From: Pseudomonas matsuisoli
GTDB taxonomy: Bacteria; Pseudomonadota; Gammaproteobacteria; Pseudomonadales; Pseudomonadaceae
Reading direction: 5' to 3'
DNA: 64,000 nt
Assembly (NCBI RefSeq): GCF_014647635.1
Contig: NZ_BMPO01000009.1
Location: 1 to 64,000 of the forward strand
A program made the position numbers and the translations under genes. The notes beneath the pieces are model-generated. The model searched no databases. It saw nothing but the letters and a program-made list of their open reading frames with translations, and was not told the DNA's origin. Below are positions 37,326-46,811 of this stretch, one piece after another; the first letter of the stretch is position 1, and every line of letters starts with the position of its first letter.

Positions 37326-38555
37326 ATGGCTGACCAAGCTTCGCGCCGCTTTGCGCGCATAGATCGTCTCCCCCCCTACGTTTTCAACATTACCGCTGAG
37401 CTCAAGATGGCTGCTCGCCGCCGTGGTGAGGACATCATCGACCTCAGCATGGGTAATCCCGATGGCGCCACCCCCGCGCATATCGTGGAAAAACTATGCA
37501 CCGTCGCCCAGCGTGACGACACACACGGCTACTCCACGTCTCGAGGCATTCCGCGCTTGCGCAGGGCCATTTCACGCTGGTACGCGGATCGCTACCAAAT
37601 CGACATTGATCCTGAAAGCGAAGCCATCGTTACCATTGGCTCCAAAGAAGGCCTTGCGCACTTGATGCTCGCGACGCTGGATCACGGGGACACGGTCCTC
37701 GTGCCTAATCCCAGTTATCCCATTCATATCTACGGCGCCGTGATTGCTGGCGCACAGGTGCGCTCGGTACCACTGGTTTCGGGAATAGATTTCTTCGAAG
37801 AATTGGAACGGGCAATACGTGAGTCAATCCCAAAGCCCAAGATGATGATTTTGGGATTTCCGTCGAACCCCACCGCGCAGTGCGTAGAGCTCGACTTCTT
37901 CGAACGGGTCATCGCACTTGCAAAGCGTTACGACGTGCTCGTTGTTCATGATCTTGCGTACGCTGATATCGTTTTCGATGGCTGGAAGGCGCCTTCCATA
38001 ATGGAAGTGCCCGGCGCAAAAGATATTGCCGTGGAGTTCTTCACGCTTTCGAAGAGCTACAACATGGCCGGGTGGCGCATTGGTTTCATGGTGGGCAATC
38101 CACAGCTCGTTGGCGCACTCGCACGCATCAAGAGCTACCATGACTACGGTACGTTCACACCGCTACAAGTTGCCGCCATCGCCGCACTGGAAGGTGATCA
38201 AAGTTGCGTGCACGCCATCGCGGAGCAGTACCGCCAACGCCGTGACCTGCTGGTCAAAGGGCTGCACGAAATAGGCTGGATGGTAGAAAAACCCAAAGCG
38301 TCCATGTACGTCTGGGCCAGGATCCCCGAGCAATATGCTCACCTGGGCTCGCTGGAATTTGCCAAAAAGCTACTTGCCGAGGCCAAGGTTTGCGTGTCCC
38401 CTGGTATCGGATTCGGCGACTACGGAGACGACCACGTCCGATTTGCGTTGATCGAAAACCAGGATCGCATCAGGCAAGCACTTCGTGGCCTGAGAAGCAT
38501 GTTCCGGCAAGATGGACTGCAGCCGGCGCTAAACAAAACAGCAAGTTCGACGTAA
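37326..38555 (+). CDS. alaC: Alanine transaminase AlaC-type aminotransferase
   Basis: The 409-residue class I/II PLP aminotransferase resembles AlaC (YfdZ), which makes alanine from pyruvate and glutamate. The start [20 protein letters not shown] is typical. The PLP-lysine is in [16 protein letters not shown] (about residue 243), the PLP-contact Asp and Tyr are in [14 protein letters not shown], and NPTAQC appears near 185. GAGGAAAGC precedes the ATG. Other assignments within the same fold group are possible, but the N-terminal signature favours AlaC. Confidence 0.9.
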   Translation: MADQASRRFARIDRLPPYVFNITAELKMAARRRGEDIIDLSMGNPDGATPAHIVEKLCTVAQRDDTHGYSTSRGIPRLRRAISRWYADRYQIDIDPESEAIVTIGSKEGLAHLMLATLDHGDTVLVPNPSYPIHIYGAVIAGAQVRSVPLVSGIDFFEELERAIRESIPKPKMMILGFPSNPTAQCVELDFFERVIALAKRYDVLVVHDLAYADIVFDGWKAPSIMEVPGAKDIAVEFFTLSKSYNMAGWRIGFMVGNPQLVGALARIKSYHDYGTFTPLQVAAIAALEGDQSCVHAIAEQYRQRRDLLVKGLHEIGWMVEKPKASMYVWARIPEQYAHLGSLEFAKKLLAEAKVCVSPGIGFGDYGDDHVRFALIENQDRIRQALRGLRSMFRQDGLQPALNKTASST

Positions 38556-38568
38556 GAAGCCATCCATT

Positions 38569-38594
38569 ACAGGGCGATCAAGTGATCGCCCTGT
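38569..38594. terminator. Stem-loop between alaC and the convergent lipoprotein gene
   Basis: ACAGGGCGATCA at 38569-38580 pairs perfectly with TGATCGCCCTGT at 38583-38594 around only two bases, so the innermost pairs must open. The T-tract is weak (CCCTCTTT). Its place between two convergent stops supports a terminator role. Confidence 0.65.
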
Positions 38595-38600
38595 CCCTCT

Positions 38601-38996
38601 TTAGCTCGAGTAATCCAACGCCGTCCAAGCGATATTTTTAGCGTCGCTGATAATGCACTCGGGCTTCTCCAAGTCCGTGCTGCCGACAGGTAGGAACAAA
38701 CGGGCTTCCGCGCTGAGCGCACCGCTTGCGGAGCGCGGCGACACCCACTGCAGCTCGCCGCAATTGGACGTTTTGATCAGATACGCAGCAGAAGCGTTCT
38801 GCACATCATCCGATAGCGCACGTCCGATTACCGTACCGTGCTCTTCGCGTCGCTGCGAGCCTTCTACCAATACTGCCCAGGCTTCTGAGCCATCGATGAC
38901 CAAGTAGGCGCCCTTCACTAAAGGTTTTTCCGCGGGTGGCTGGGCACAACCAGCTAAAACCGTCGTTAACAAAAGCATCATGAAAATGTGGTGCAT
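38601..38996 (-). CDS. Lipoprotein, hypothetical
   Basis: The 131-residue protein starts at the ATG at 38996 with GGAGG about ten bases upstream. Residues 1-17 form a lipoprotein signal with lipobox LAGC, then a short proline-rich linker (AQPPAEKP). The body is predicted mixed alpha/beta with cysteines near residues 78 and 116 that might pair. No family is recognised. It is convergent with alaC and divergent from the LexA-box gene, sharing the 132-base region that holds that box. Confidence 0.7.
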   Translation of the reverse strand: MHHIFMMLLLTTVLAGCAQPPAEKPLVKGAYLVIDGSEAWAVLVEGSQRREEHGTVIGRALSDDVQNASAAYLIKTSNCGELQWVSPRSASGALSAEARLFLPVGSTDLEKPECIISDAKNIAWTALDYSS

Positions 38997-39055
38997 TGTC
39001 TTAACGCCTCCAGTCAGACCATCTGTGAGCGGGATGTGGATCAACTATGGACCAA

Positions 39056-39075
39056 TACTGTTTTTTTGTACAGTA
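39056..39075. promoter_or_regulatory. LexA (SOS) box
   Basis: CTGTTTTTTTGTACAG at 39058-39073 fits CTGT-N8-ACAG exactly, and the flanks extend it to a longer palindrome, TACTG...CAGTA. The AT-rich centre is typical of LexA boxes in pseudomonads. It lies 53 bases before the start of the gene at 39129 and about 60 bases from the divergent lipoprotein start. Confidence 0.8.
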
Positions 39076-39128
39076 TTCACATCAACCACGATCTCGATCG
39101 TTTGCCCAGGACCGATAACGGAGTGACC

Positions 39129-39434
39129 ATGAAAGCGCTGGCTAAGTTAAAAGAAGGTGTCGAGACAATGTCTGTGGCACGTATTCAGGAGGCAGCGGAC
39201 GAATTGGAACGCCATGGATTGATCAGAGAAGCTCAGCTTCCATTCAACCGCGCGCACTTCAATACGTGCTTTGCGGAGATCGAAGCGCTGTTTCAACGCG
39301 CTGGCTACCACAAGGCGTTGGATGTCGTTGGGTATCAGGGGGAAGCGTACGCCATGTTCGACCCCAACCGCTGGGATCCGGTGGCAGTGCTACGATGCCT
39401 ACGCGACGATGTCGAATCGAGGGTAGCGAGCTAA
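39129..39434 (+). CDS. Uncharacterised protein, predicted SOS-inducible
   Basis: The 101-residue protein begins at the ATG at 39129 with GGAG seven bases upstream; the open frame further upstream crosses the LexA box and is not used. It is soluble, without signal peptide or membrane segment. The first half is helical (SVARIQEAADELERHG); the second half has RAHFNTCFAEIEALFQRAGYHKAL and a conserved-looking YAMFDPNRWDPVAVL. I recognise no family. A perfect LexA box upstream and a strong terminator downstream make it a single-gene SOS unit. Whether it acts in DNA repair, division control or mutagenesis cannot be read from the sequence. Confidence 0.8.
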   Translation: MKALAKLKEGVETMSVARIQEAADELERHGLIREAQLPFNRAHFNTCFAEIEALFQRAGYHKALDVVGYQGEAYAMFDPNRWDPVAVLRCLRDDVESRVAS

Positions 39435-39474
39435 AAGCGATCTCCACTGAAACGTCTTTTAGCCCAAGCAAAAT

Positions 39475-39510
39475 AAAAAAGCCCGACCGCGAATGCGGTC
39501 GGGCTTTTTT
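39475..39510. terminator. Bidirectional terminator between the SOS gene and oprF
   Basis: GCCCGACCGC at 39481-39490 pairs with GCGGTCGGGC at 39495-39504 with a GAAT loop, flanked by six A and six T. It serves convergent genes. Confidence 0.95.
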
Positions 39511-39573
39511 AACAAGGTGACTAATCACCCAGCTGAATGGGGCAGGCCTCCTAAGAAGCTGCCCTGCTTCAGA

Positions 39574-40554
39574 TTACTGCTGAACCTGAGCTTCGACTTC
39601 AGCTTCAACGCGACGGTTGATCGCGCGGCCTTCTTCGGTAGCGTTGTCAGCAACTGGACGGCTCTCGCCGTAGCCAACGGAGCTTACACGGTTGTTCTGA
39701 ACGCCATACTGGTTGACCAGTACGTCACGAACGGCGTTCGCACGACGCTCGGACAGACGCTGGTTGTATGCATCGGTACCTACGGAGTCAGTGTGACCTT
39801 CGACGGTAGTCGAAGTCTGTGGGTACTGATTCATGAAGTCAGCCAGATTCTGGATGTCCGCGTAGCTTTCCTGCTTGACCTGAGCGCGGTCGAAGTCAAA
39901 TTTCACGTCCAATTCAACGCGAACGACTTCTGGAGCAGGCTCGGGTTCTGGAGCAGGTGCTGGAGCAGGAGCCGGAGCAGGTTCAACAGCAGCGACCTCT
40001 TGGCCGGCATTGCCGCCGAAGTTCAGACCAACGCCGACGCCAGCAGCCCACTCGCCCTGATCGTCATCGATGTTGTACATGCCATCGAGGCCTGCACGCG
40101 CATAGAAGTTTTCAGTGAAGTAGTACTTGGCGCCGAGGCCCAGGTTACCGAACGTGGTGTGGTTACGACCGCTGCGTGGAGCAGCCTGGCCGAGGCTCTG
40201 GTGAGCGAAACCGGCGGAAACGTAAGGACGCAGACCAGCGCCTGGGGTACCGAAGTGATAAATGGCGTCCAGACCTGCAAGGCTGCCTTTGACATCATCG
40301 TTACCAACCGAGCGGTCGGTACGCAGATCATGGTACTCACCGTAAGACAGCGCGAGCTCGACATCGTCAGTCAGGAAGTAACCAACAGAAGCGCCGAACA
40401 GGTTGCCGTTGCTCATGTCACGGTTGCTATCAGTGAAGTAACGCTTCGCGAAGCCTTCCACCTCTACCGCGCCTTGGCCCTGAGCAAAAGCGCTCATGGA
40501 AGAGGCAGCTACGAGAGAGCCAATGACAACGCCTAAGGTGTTTTTCAGTTTCAT
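39574..40554 (-). CDS. oprF: Major outer membrane porin OprF (OmpA family)
   Basis: The 326-residue protein starts at the ATG at 40554. A signal peptide covers about residues 1-24, ending SAFA. An eight-strand beta-barrel of about 160 residues follows, then a linker of alternating Ala, Pro and Glu (near residues 190-210), and a C-terminal OmpA peptidoglycan-binding domain with VEGHTDSVGTDAYNQRLSERR-type sequence. The mature protein has no cysteine, unlike the P. aeruginosa form with its disulfide-rich linker. It links outer membrane and peptidoglycan and forms a weak general porin. It lies downstream of sigX, which is known to activate oprF in Pseudomonas. Confidence 0.96.
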   Translation of the reverse strand: MKLKNTLGVVIGSLVAASSMSAFAQGQGAVEVEGFAKRYFTDSNRDMSNGNLFGASVGYFLTDDVELALSYGEYHDLRTDRSVGNDDVKGSLAGLDAIYHFGTPGAGLRPYVSAGFAHQSLGQAAPRSGRNHTTFGNLGLGAKYYFTENFYARAGLDGMYNIDDDQGEWAAGVGVGLNFGGNAGQEVAAVEPAPAPAPAPAPEPEPAPEVVRVELDVKFDFDRAQVKQESYADIQNLADFMNQYPQTSTTVEGHTDSVGTDAYNQRLSERRANAVRDVLVNQYGVQNNRVSSVGYGESRPVADNATEEGRAINRRVEAEVEAQVQQ

Positions 40555-40663
40555 TCCGTTAAATCCCCATCTTGATGGTAATCGTTGTCCGGTAACTTGT
40601 TTGTGGACAACCAGGCAGCGGAGTTCAGCGAACTTGCTGGTGTATAGAGACATGAATTCTTTG

Positions 40664-41251
40664 TTAAGTTTCAGCCTCTTCAGCAAATTTTTCACGCAAA
40701 CGATCTAAAGCACGCTTGAAGCGCATTTTGGTAGCGCTTAGTCCCATGTGCATGATGTCTGCGATTTCCTGAAACTCCAGTTCAGCGACGAACCTTAACA
40801 CCAGGATTTCCCTATCGATTGGGTTGACATGCGCCAACCAACGGTCAAGTCCGCCTTTTTCCTCGATCTTCGGCGAAATTTCCTCCGAAGCTTCTTCCTG
40901 AGGTTCGAGATCGAGCGCATCTAGAAGACGGCGCTTCCGCCGTTCCTTTCGATACTGCGTCGTACATTCGTTATAGGTGATGCTATATAGCCAGGTTTTG
41001 AATTTTGATTTTCCCTCGAAATTTTTCAACCCGTAGAGCACTTTCAACATTATTTCCTGACACACATCGTCCGCGTCTCGTTCATTACCTAGATAACGCG
41101 TACATACGTTGAACAACGTACGCTGATAACGTCGCATCAACTCTTCATAAGCCCGTGTGACGTGGAAAAGCTCGTTATGTGCACGCTCTGCCAGCTCCTC
41201 ATCGCTGAGTAGGCCCGGGTCGTAGCGAGAGGACGCGTTCGATGTTTTCAA
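40664..41251 (-). CDS. sigX: ECF sigma factor SigX, TTG start
   Basis: The 195-residue protein is an ECF sigma factor with region 2 (YEELMRRYQRTLFNVCTRYL and DADDVCQEIMLKV) and region 4 (EFQEIADIMHMGLSATKMR). Between them is an acidic linker. No in-frame ATG or GTG exists between the upstream stop and the conserved core, so the TTG at 41251 is the start, with a poor ribosome site. In P. aeruginosa and P. fluorescens SigX controls oprF, fatty acid synthesis and envelope responses. It sits between cmpX and oprF, as in those genomes. No anti-sigma gene is visible next to it. Confidence 0.93.
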   Translation of the reverse strand: MKTSNASSRYDPGLLSDEELAERAHNELFHVTRAYEELMRRYQRTLFNVCTRYLGNERDADDVCQEIMLKVLYGLKNFEGKSKFKTWLYSITYNECTTQYRKERRKRRLLDALDLEPQEEASEEISPKIEEKGGLDRWLAHVNPIDREILVLRFVAELEFQEIADIMHMGLSATKMRFKRALDRLREKFAEEAET

Positions 41252-41313
41252 GACAGGTCGACAATCAGCGTGTCAGGCAAGCAGCAGGCGCGCATACTTT
41301 ACCAGCGCTATCC

Positions 41314-42138
41314 TTAACGGCTGCTGACATGGCAATCCAATAGCGTCCGATTGGCGAGTGTGACGTACTCGTCGTCACCCACTAGCAATGTGGTTTTCAC
41401 GGTTCCGATCTCTTCGATCTGGCCCGAGACGTCGCCAACTGATACGTCCTGGCCGACCTCGTAGAGCTCTCGTACGTAGATCCCTGCAATGATCTGGCTG
41501 ACGATTTCACGACTGCCGAGGCCCAACGCAACTGCTACGGCGACACCGAACGAGATCAGCACGATAGCGATGACGGTGTTGAGCAAATCCGTCTTGATTT
41601 CCAATTGGCCGATTGCCACGGAAATGCTAATGACGATCGCCAGTGCTTGCGCAATACGGCCAAGGCCCGCCGCATAATCGAGTCCCACGCCTTCAGCCGC
41701 CCCCCGCACGACGCCATTAAAGAGCTGTGCGAGCAGCACCCCAGCTAGCAGGATCAAAGCGGCACCGAACACCTTCGGTAGATAAAGCGCCACCATGTCC
41801 AGGGTTGCAGATACCCGCTCGAGTCCGAGCGACTCCGCAGCGGACACCAGAAACACGAGCAGCACAAACCAATAAACGATCCGCCCGACCAGTTGCGAAA
41901 ACGACATCTGAATGCCCGCGCGCGTGAGCACCTTGGTCGCGCCCGTACCCGCCATCAAACGATCGAGACCAAATTTAGCCAGGAGTTTCGATAGCAGCGT
42001 GTCCAGCAGCTTTGCCACCACGAGGCCGATCACTAGCACCAACAAAGCCCCGAACAAGCGCGGAATGAAGCTGGCTACGGAAGCCCAGATCGTGCTCATG
42101 GCGTTGACGAAGCTATGCGTCCACGGATCAATTTCCAT
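41314..42138 (-). CDS. cmpX: MscS-like inner membrane protein CmpX
   Basis: The 274-residue protein has four to five membrane helices, then an MscS-type beta domain with SVGDVSGQIEEIGTVKTTLL near residues 233-252. It resembles the small-conductance mechanosensitive channel family but lacks the longer C-terminal part. In P. aeruginosa CmpX is linked to SigX activation and envelope tension. Its start lies two bases after the crfX stop, so the two are co-translated. Confidence 0.9.
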   Translation of the reverse strand: MEIDPWTHSFVNAMSTIWASVASFIPRLFGALLVLVIGLVVAKLLDTLLSKLLAKFGLDRLMAGTGATKVLTRAGIQMSFSQLVGRIVYWFVLLVFLVSAAESLGLERVSATLDMVALYLPKVFGAALILLAGVLLAQLFNGVVRGAAEGVGLDYAAGLGRIAQALAIVISISVAIGQLEIKTDLLNTVIAIVLISFGVAVAVALGLGSREIVSQIIAGIYVRELYEVGQDVSVGDVSGQIEEIGTVKTTLLVGDDEYVTLANRTLLDCHVSSR

Positions 42139-42140
42139 AC

Positions 42141-42377
42141 TCAGGGAGCCTTATCTTGTTCGTCTCGGATCGATTTCGTGGCGCGCGAGCGGCGCGCCGT
42201 GGTGTTCAGGGCAATCATTATCGCCTCGAACCAATGCCCTGTGAGGCTGAACAATTTGCCTGCCCCTATCTGGCGATTCGCCGTCTTGAGTACTTTGCCC
42301 AGCGCGGCGCGCTCATCGCGCCCGGCAGGCGAGTCGTTCATCAGCTCACGCAAGGATTGTTCGAAGCGATCGTGCAT
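42141..42377 (-). CDS. crfX: Small conserved protein CrfX
   Basis: The 78-residue protein has a charged N-terminus and a weakly hydrophobic centre (KLFSLTGHWFEAIMIAL), then a basic tail. Position between cmaX and cmpX, and size, match CrfX of pseudomonads, a small protein without known biochemical role. AGGGG lies upstream of the ATG. It is followed two bases later by cmpX. Confidence 0.82.
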   Translation of the reverse strand: MHDRFEQSLRELMNDSPAGRDERAALGKVLKTANRQIGAGKLFSLTGHWFEAIMIALNTTARRSRATKSIRDEQDKAP

Positions 42378-42432
42378 GGCACACCCCTGGAATCATGCGG
42401 GAGTAGACGCACCGACTTTGTAGTGCGTCACA

Positions 42433-43428
42433 TCACAGCCAGCGCAACCAGCGAAAAACCAGCCATTGCCCAACCGCAATGAGCGCTGATAACGCGCAGG
42501 CCCACAGGAATCCTTGAGGATTATCGGCCCCAGGCATCCCGCCGACGTTGATGCCGAGTAAGCCAGTGAAGAAGCTTAGCGGCAGAAAAAACACGGTAAC
42601 GATGGTCAGGAGAAACATCGTCTTGTTCGTACGCTCGCCTAGGCGGCGCTGCTCCAAGCTTTCTAATTGCGCGACGCGTTCGCGCGACATCTCGAGCTCT
42701 TCGAGGTTACGCGTAAGGCTGTTGTGCAGCTCGTTCCAATAGGCCGCATCGTCGGTCGAAAACCATTCGAAGCGCTGTCGGGCGAGCTGCGCAAAAATCT
42801 CGCGTTGCGGCGCCAGATAACGTTTCAAGCCCGCCGCGCGGCGTCTGATGAGGAGCAGTTCGCCATGATCTGGAAGTGCCTGCTCGTCCATGTCCAACCG
42901 TTCCTCAAGCGCGTCCAGTTGGATGGACAATGCATCATTGAGCTCATCGACGCGACTCGTCAGATAAAAGGCCATCTGCAAGAGAAGTTCGGAACTGTTG
43001 CGGGGACCCTCACCTCGCTCGATATCCTGGCGAATCTGATCGATCGCACGTAATGGCCGTAAGCGCAGAGAGATCACGCGCCGCGAATCACCGTGAACGC
43101 GCAGGGAGACCATGTCCTCAGGATCGGCGCCTGGATTGAGATTGACCCCACGTAGAAAGAGCAGTACGCCTTGGTCACCAGACGGCAGCAGCCGTGGGCG
43201 CGTTTCCTCCTCCAGCAGGAGGTCGCAGGTAAACTCGCTTAGGTCGGAACGCTCACGAAGCCAAGCCTGGGCTTCCGGATGACTGCGATCCCAATGCAGC
43301 CAAAGGTCTTCTTCCGGTCCCGCCTCAAGTGAGTCCAACTCAGCGCGACTAATGCGCCGCCCCCCTCCTTTGCCATCTAACAGAAAGCCAAGTACCAGGC
43401 CCTTTTCCCCGGCCTCTTCGTCAACCAT
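42433..43428 (-). CDS. cmaX: CorA/ZntB-type divalent cation transporter CmaX
   Basis: The 331-residue protein belongs to the CorA superfamily. A large N-terminal cytoplasmic domain is followed by two C-terminal helices. The pore signature after the first helix reads GINVGGMPG, a variant of the GMN motif region seen in ZntB-like members, so zinc or other divalent ions are likelier than strict Mg2+ transport. The ATG at 43428 has GGGAG upstream and fits better than the 35-codon longer reading. It heads the cmaX-crfX-cmpX-sigX-oprF run. Confidence 0.88.
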   Translation of the reverse strand: MVDEEAGEKGLVLGFLLDGKGGGRRISRAELDSLEAGPEEDLWLHWDRSHPEAQAWLRERSDLSEFTCDLLLEEETRPRLLPSGDQGVLLFLRGVNLNPGADPEDMVSLRVHGDSRRVISLRLRPLRAIDQIRQDIERGEGPRNSSELLLQMAFYLTSRVDELNDALSIQLDALEERLDMDEQALPDHGELLLIRRRAAGLKRYLAPQREIFAQLARQRFEWFSTDDAAYWNELHNSLTRNLEELEMSRERVAQLESLEQRRLGERTNKTMFLLTIVTVFFLPLSFFTGLLGINVGGMPGADNPQGFLWACALSALIAVGQWLVFRWLRWL

Positions 43429-43622
43429 ACGGACTCCCAAAAACTGTTCGCCCGCTACTATACCGGTTTGGCGTGGCTCGTTCGCGAGCCACGCCAGGCG
43501 TTTTAGCGGGCGCCTAGCCGGTGCCAGAGACACGAATCAGCGTCCAGCCGGTTGCAACTCACCCGGTGCTCATTGACGTTGAGTAGGCGATGAGCCGATT
43601 GCTCGTAACGCGCGATGCGTAT

Positions 43623-44111
43623 TTAGCCAGGCATGCTCAACGCTTCGGACGAAACGATGATGCCGTTATTGTCGGCGTATACGAATGCCCCAGGGGCGAA
43701 GGTGACGCCGGCAAACGTAACGACCACGTTGGTTTCACCGACGCCGCGCTTGTTCGATTTCAATGGATGACTAGCTAGCGCTTGAACGCCGAGGTCAACT
43801 TGGGCGAGAACGTCCACGTCGCGTACGCAGCCGTACATGATCACGCCCTCCCAGCCGCTCTTCGCAGCCTGCTCGGCTAGCATGTCCCCCAACATCGCGC
43901 AGCGCAGCGAACCGCCGGCATCAACGACGAGCACTTTGCCTTTGCCAGGCTGAGCGACCTGGTCTCTGACGTAGGAGTTATCTTCGAAACACTTCACGGT
44001 GACGATCTCGCCACCGAATGAATCTCGCCCACCAAAATTCGCGAACATGGGTTCGACGACTTGTACAAGGTCTGGATACGCATCACAGAGATCGGGTGTG
44101 ACGTAGTGCAT
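43623..44111 (-). CDS. rraA: RraA-family protein (regulator of ribonuclease E activity)
   Basis: The 162-residue protein starts at the ATG at 44111 with GAGGAG upstream. It has the RraA fold with [43 protein letters not shown] and the final region ADNNGIIV. RraA binds RNase E and inhibits RNA turnover in E. coli; related proteins are HMG/oxaloacetate aldolases, and GDMLAEQA-x-R-D type residues are shared, so an aldolase activity is not excluded. It is the downstream neighbour of ppsA on the same strand. Confidence 0.92.
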   Translation of the reverse strand: MHYVTPDLCDAYPDLVQVVEPMFANFGGRDSFGGEIVTVKCFEDNSYVRDQVAQPGKGKVLVVDAGGSLRCAMLGDMLAEQAAKSGWEGVIMYGCVRDVDVLAQVDLGVQALASHPLKSNKRGVGETNVVVTFAGVTFAPGAFVYADNNGIIVSSEALSMPG

Positions 44112-44175
44112 GGCGATCGCTCCTCGATTGATTGATGCGCGCGACACCGCAAGCGGCATCGCGGCGAGGCAAAGC

Positions 44176-46551
44176 TTAGTGGGCCACCTCTTTTTCCGCG
44201 AGGAAGAACCAGGTTTCCAGTACCGAATCAGGGTTCAGAGACACACTCTCGATGCCCTGCTCCATCAGCCACTTCGCAAGATCTGGATGATCGGAGGGGC
44301 CCTGGCCGCAAATACCGATGTACTTACCTGCGTTGTTGCACGCAGCGATTGCGCTAGCGAGCAGCTTCTTCACCGCAGGATTGCGCTCGTCGAAGAGGTG
44401 CGCGATAAGCCCCGAATCTCGGTCCAACCCAAGCGTAAGCTGAGTCATGTCGTTCGAGCCGATGGAAAATCCATCGAAGTACTCGAGAAATTCGTCAGCC
44501 AGCAGGGCATTGGACGGCAACTCGCACATCATGATGACTTTAAGCCCGTTTTCGCCCCGCTTCAGGCCGTACTGGGCAAGAATGTCGATGACCTGGGACG
44601 CTTCACCGAGCGTACGCACGAACGGAACCATCAGTTCGACATTGGTAAGCCCCATGACCTCGCGGACTTTCTTCATCGCTCGGCACTCGAGCTCGAAGCA
44701 ATCGCGGAAATTCTCACTGATGTAGCGCGATGCGCCGCGGAAACCCAGCATCGGGTTCTCTTCTTCCGGCTCGTAGAGCTTGCCACCAATCAGGTTGGCG
44801 TATTCGTTGGACTTGAAGTCCGACAGGCGCACGATGACCTTTTTTGGCCAGAACGCCGCGGCCAGCGTACTAACGCCTTCAACCAACTTCTCAACGTAGA
44901 AATCCACCGGACTGGCGTATCCCGCAATACGGCGTTCGACGCTCTCTTTGACGTCCGACGGCAAGCTGTCGAAATTGAGCAGCGCCTTCGGATGCACCCC
45001 GATCATACGGTTAATGATGAATTCGAGACGAGCAAGGCCGACGCCTGCGTTCGGCAACTGGCAGAAATCGAACGCTCGATCAGGATTGCCGACGTTCATC
45101 ATGATCTTGAAAGGCAATTCAGGCATCGCATCGATGGAATTGGTCCGGATGTCGAAACCCAATTCGCCTTCGAAGATGAAACCGGTATCGCCCTCGGCAC
45201 AGGAAACGGTGACGCGCTGGCCATCCTGAAGCAGCTGCGTGGCATTACCGCAACCGACGACCGCTGGAATGCCCAGCTCACGAGCAATGATCGCGGCATG
45301 ACAGGTCCGCCCGCCACGGTTGGTGACGATAGCGCTGGCGCGCTTCATGACCGGCTCCCAATCGGGATCGGTCATGTCTGAAACGAGCACATCGCCTGGA
45401 CGGACTTTATCCATTTCGGACACATCCTTGATGATCCGTACGGTACCTGCGCCGATGCGCTGGCCGATGGCGCGCCCCTCGACCAGCACCTTGCCTTTCT
45501 CCTTAAGCAGATAGCGCTCCATGACCGTCGCGTTCGCGCGGCTCTTTACCGTTTCAGGGCGCGCCTGGACGATGTAGAGCTGGCCATCGTCCCCATCCTT
45601 CGCCCACTCGATATCCATCGGCCGACCGTAGTGCTTCTCGATGATCATCGCCTGGCGTGCGAGGTTTTCGACCTCCTCATCGCTCAATGAAAAACGGGCG
45701 CGATCAGCCTTGTCGACCTCGACAGTTCTGACGGACTTACCGGCTTTGGCCTCTTCGCCGTAGACCATCTTGATGGCTTTGCTGCCAAGGTTTCGGCGCA
45801 GGATCGCAGGTCGACCCGCTTCCAGCGTCGGCTTGTGCACGTAGAACTCGTCGGGGTTGACTGCGCCCTGTACGACGGTTTCACCCAAACCGTAGGCGCC
45901 GGTCACGAACACGACGTCGCGGAAACCGGATTCGGTGTCGAGGGTGAACATCACGCCGGCGGTGCCTGTTTCGGAACGAACCATCCGCTGCACACCCGCG
46001 GAAAGTGCTACCAGCTTGTGGTCGAAGCCTTGGTGAACGCGATAAGCGATTGCCCGGTCGTTGAACAAAGAAGCGAATACTTCCTTAGCCGCCCGAATAA
46101 CGTTATCGACGCCGCGAATATTCAGGAACGTCTCTTGCTGCCCCGCGAAGGACGCGTCGGGCAGATCTTCAGCAGTCGCCGACGAGCGTACGGCGACCGC
46201 CATGTTTTGATTATCGCCAGCCATCTCGGCAAATGCGGTGCGAATGTCGGCATCGAGCCCCGCCGGGAACTGCGCGTCCATGACCCATTGACGAATCTGC
46301 GCGCCGGTCTTGGCTAGCGCATTCACGTCATCGACATCGAGGATATCCAACGCGGCATTGATGCGGTCGTTGAGCCCACTTTGTTCGAGAAAGTCGCGGT
46401 AGGCCTGCGCCGTGGTCGCAAAACCGCCCGGTACCGAGACACCCGCGCCGGCCAGATTGCCGATCATCTCGCCAAGCGAGGCGTTCTTGCCCCCTACCCG
46501 CTCGACATCGTGGTTGCCGAGCTTATCCAGGGAAATGACGTACTCTACCAA
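44176..46551 (-). CDS. ppsA: Phosphoenolpyruvate synthase, TTG start
   Basis: The 791-residue enzyme makes PEP from pyruvate and ATP, the first step of gluconeogenesis from C3 acids. The N-terminal ATP-binding domain ([31 protein letters not shown]), the phosphohistidine domain with His in [17 protein letters not shown], and the C-terminal PEP domain with ICGQGPSD are all present. The start is TTG at 46551 with GGAGAG eight bases upstream; [12 protein letters not shown] matches the family start. It is divergent from its own regulator ppsR. Confidence 0.96.
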   Translation of the reverse strand: MVEYVISLDKLGNHDVERVGGKNASLGEMIGNLAGAGVSVPGGFATTAQAYRDFLEQSGLNDRINAALDILDVDDVNALAKTGAQIRQWVMDAQFPAGLDADIRTAFAEMAGDNQNMAVAVRSSATAEDLPDASFAGQQETFLNIRGVDNVIRAAKEVFASLFNDRAIAYRVHQGFDHKLVALSAGVQRMVRSETGTAGVMFTLDTESGFRDVVFVTGAYGLGETVVQGAVNPDEFYVHKPTLEAGRPAILRRNLGSKAIKMVYGEEAKAGKSVRTVEVDKADRARFSLSDEEVENLARQAMIIEKHYGRPMDIEWAKDGDDGQLYIVQARPETVKSRANATVMERYLLKEKGKVLVEGRAIGQRIGAGTVRIIKDVSEMDKVRPGDVLVSDMTDPDWEPVMKRASAIVTNRGGRTCHAAIIARELGIPAVVGCGNATQLLQDGQRVTVSCAEGDTGFIFEGELGFDIRTNSIDAMPELPFKIMMNVGNPDRAFDFCQLPNAGVGLARLEFIINRMIGVHPKALLNFDSLPSDVKESVERRIAGYASPVDFYVEKLVEGVSTLAAAFWPKKVIVRLSDFKSNEYANLIGGKLYEPEEENPMLGFRGASRYISENFRDCFELECRAMKKVREVMGLTNVELMVPFVRTLGEASQVIDILAQYGLKRGENGLKVIMMCELPSNALLADEFLEYFDGFSIGSNDMTQLTLGLDRDSGLIAHLFDERNPAVKKLLASAIAACNNAGKYIGICGQGPSDHPDLAKWLMEQGIESVSLNPDSVLETWFFLAEKEVAH

Positions 46552-46615
46552 GGTGATCTCTCCAATATCGGTTGAACGGCTGTCCTTTGTTTTTGTACCG
46601 CGTCCAGTGCACCAG

Positions 46616-46632
46616 CCCCTTGCAGTAAGGGG
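46616..46632. promoter_or_regulatory. Small hairpin in the ppsA-ppsR intergenic region
   Basis: CCCCTT at 46616-46621 pairs with AAGGGG at 46627-46632. The 260-base intergenic region must contain both divergent promoters. The hairpin may be an operator or leader stem; there is no stronger evidence. Confidence 0.25.
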
Positions 46633-46811
46633 AACGACCGTCTACCGGAGGTCGGGACACAAGTCGGACTCATCTTATCTGTAAATGTTCAGCATTTTGC
46701 ACCTTGATGTAGTGCCTTTTTAAAAGAACTACCTGCCATGTCGTTGGGGGATGCGAGACCGTCGTGTAGCGGCATATGATGCGCGCTACCTCCAAGCAGC
46801 TGAGTGCATAC

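Noticed and set aside
37007-37360. Reverse-strand 117-codon ORF between the DUF903 lipoprotein and alaC
   Set aside because: It overlaps both neighbours, lacks any ribosome site at its possible starts and matches no family.
39493-40536. 347-codon forward ORF antisense to oprF
   Set aside because: It reads back through the oprF terminator and signal region; the composition is a shadow of biased codons.
44110-45381. 423-codon forward ORF antisense to ppsA
   Set aside because: It follows the third-position pattern of ppsA and shows no recognisable domain.
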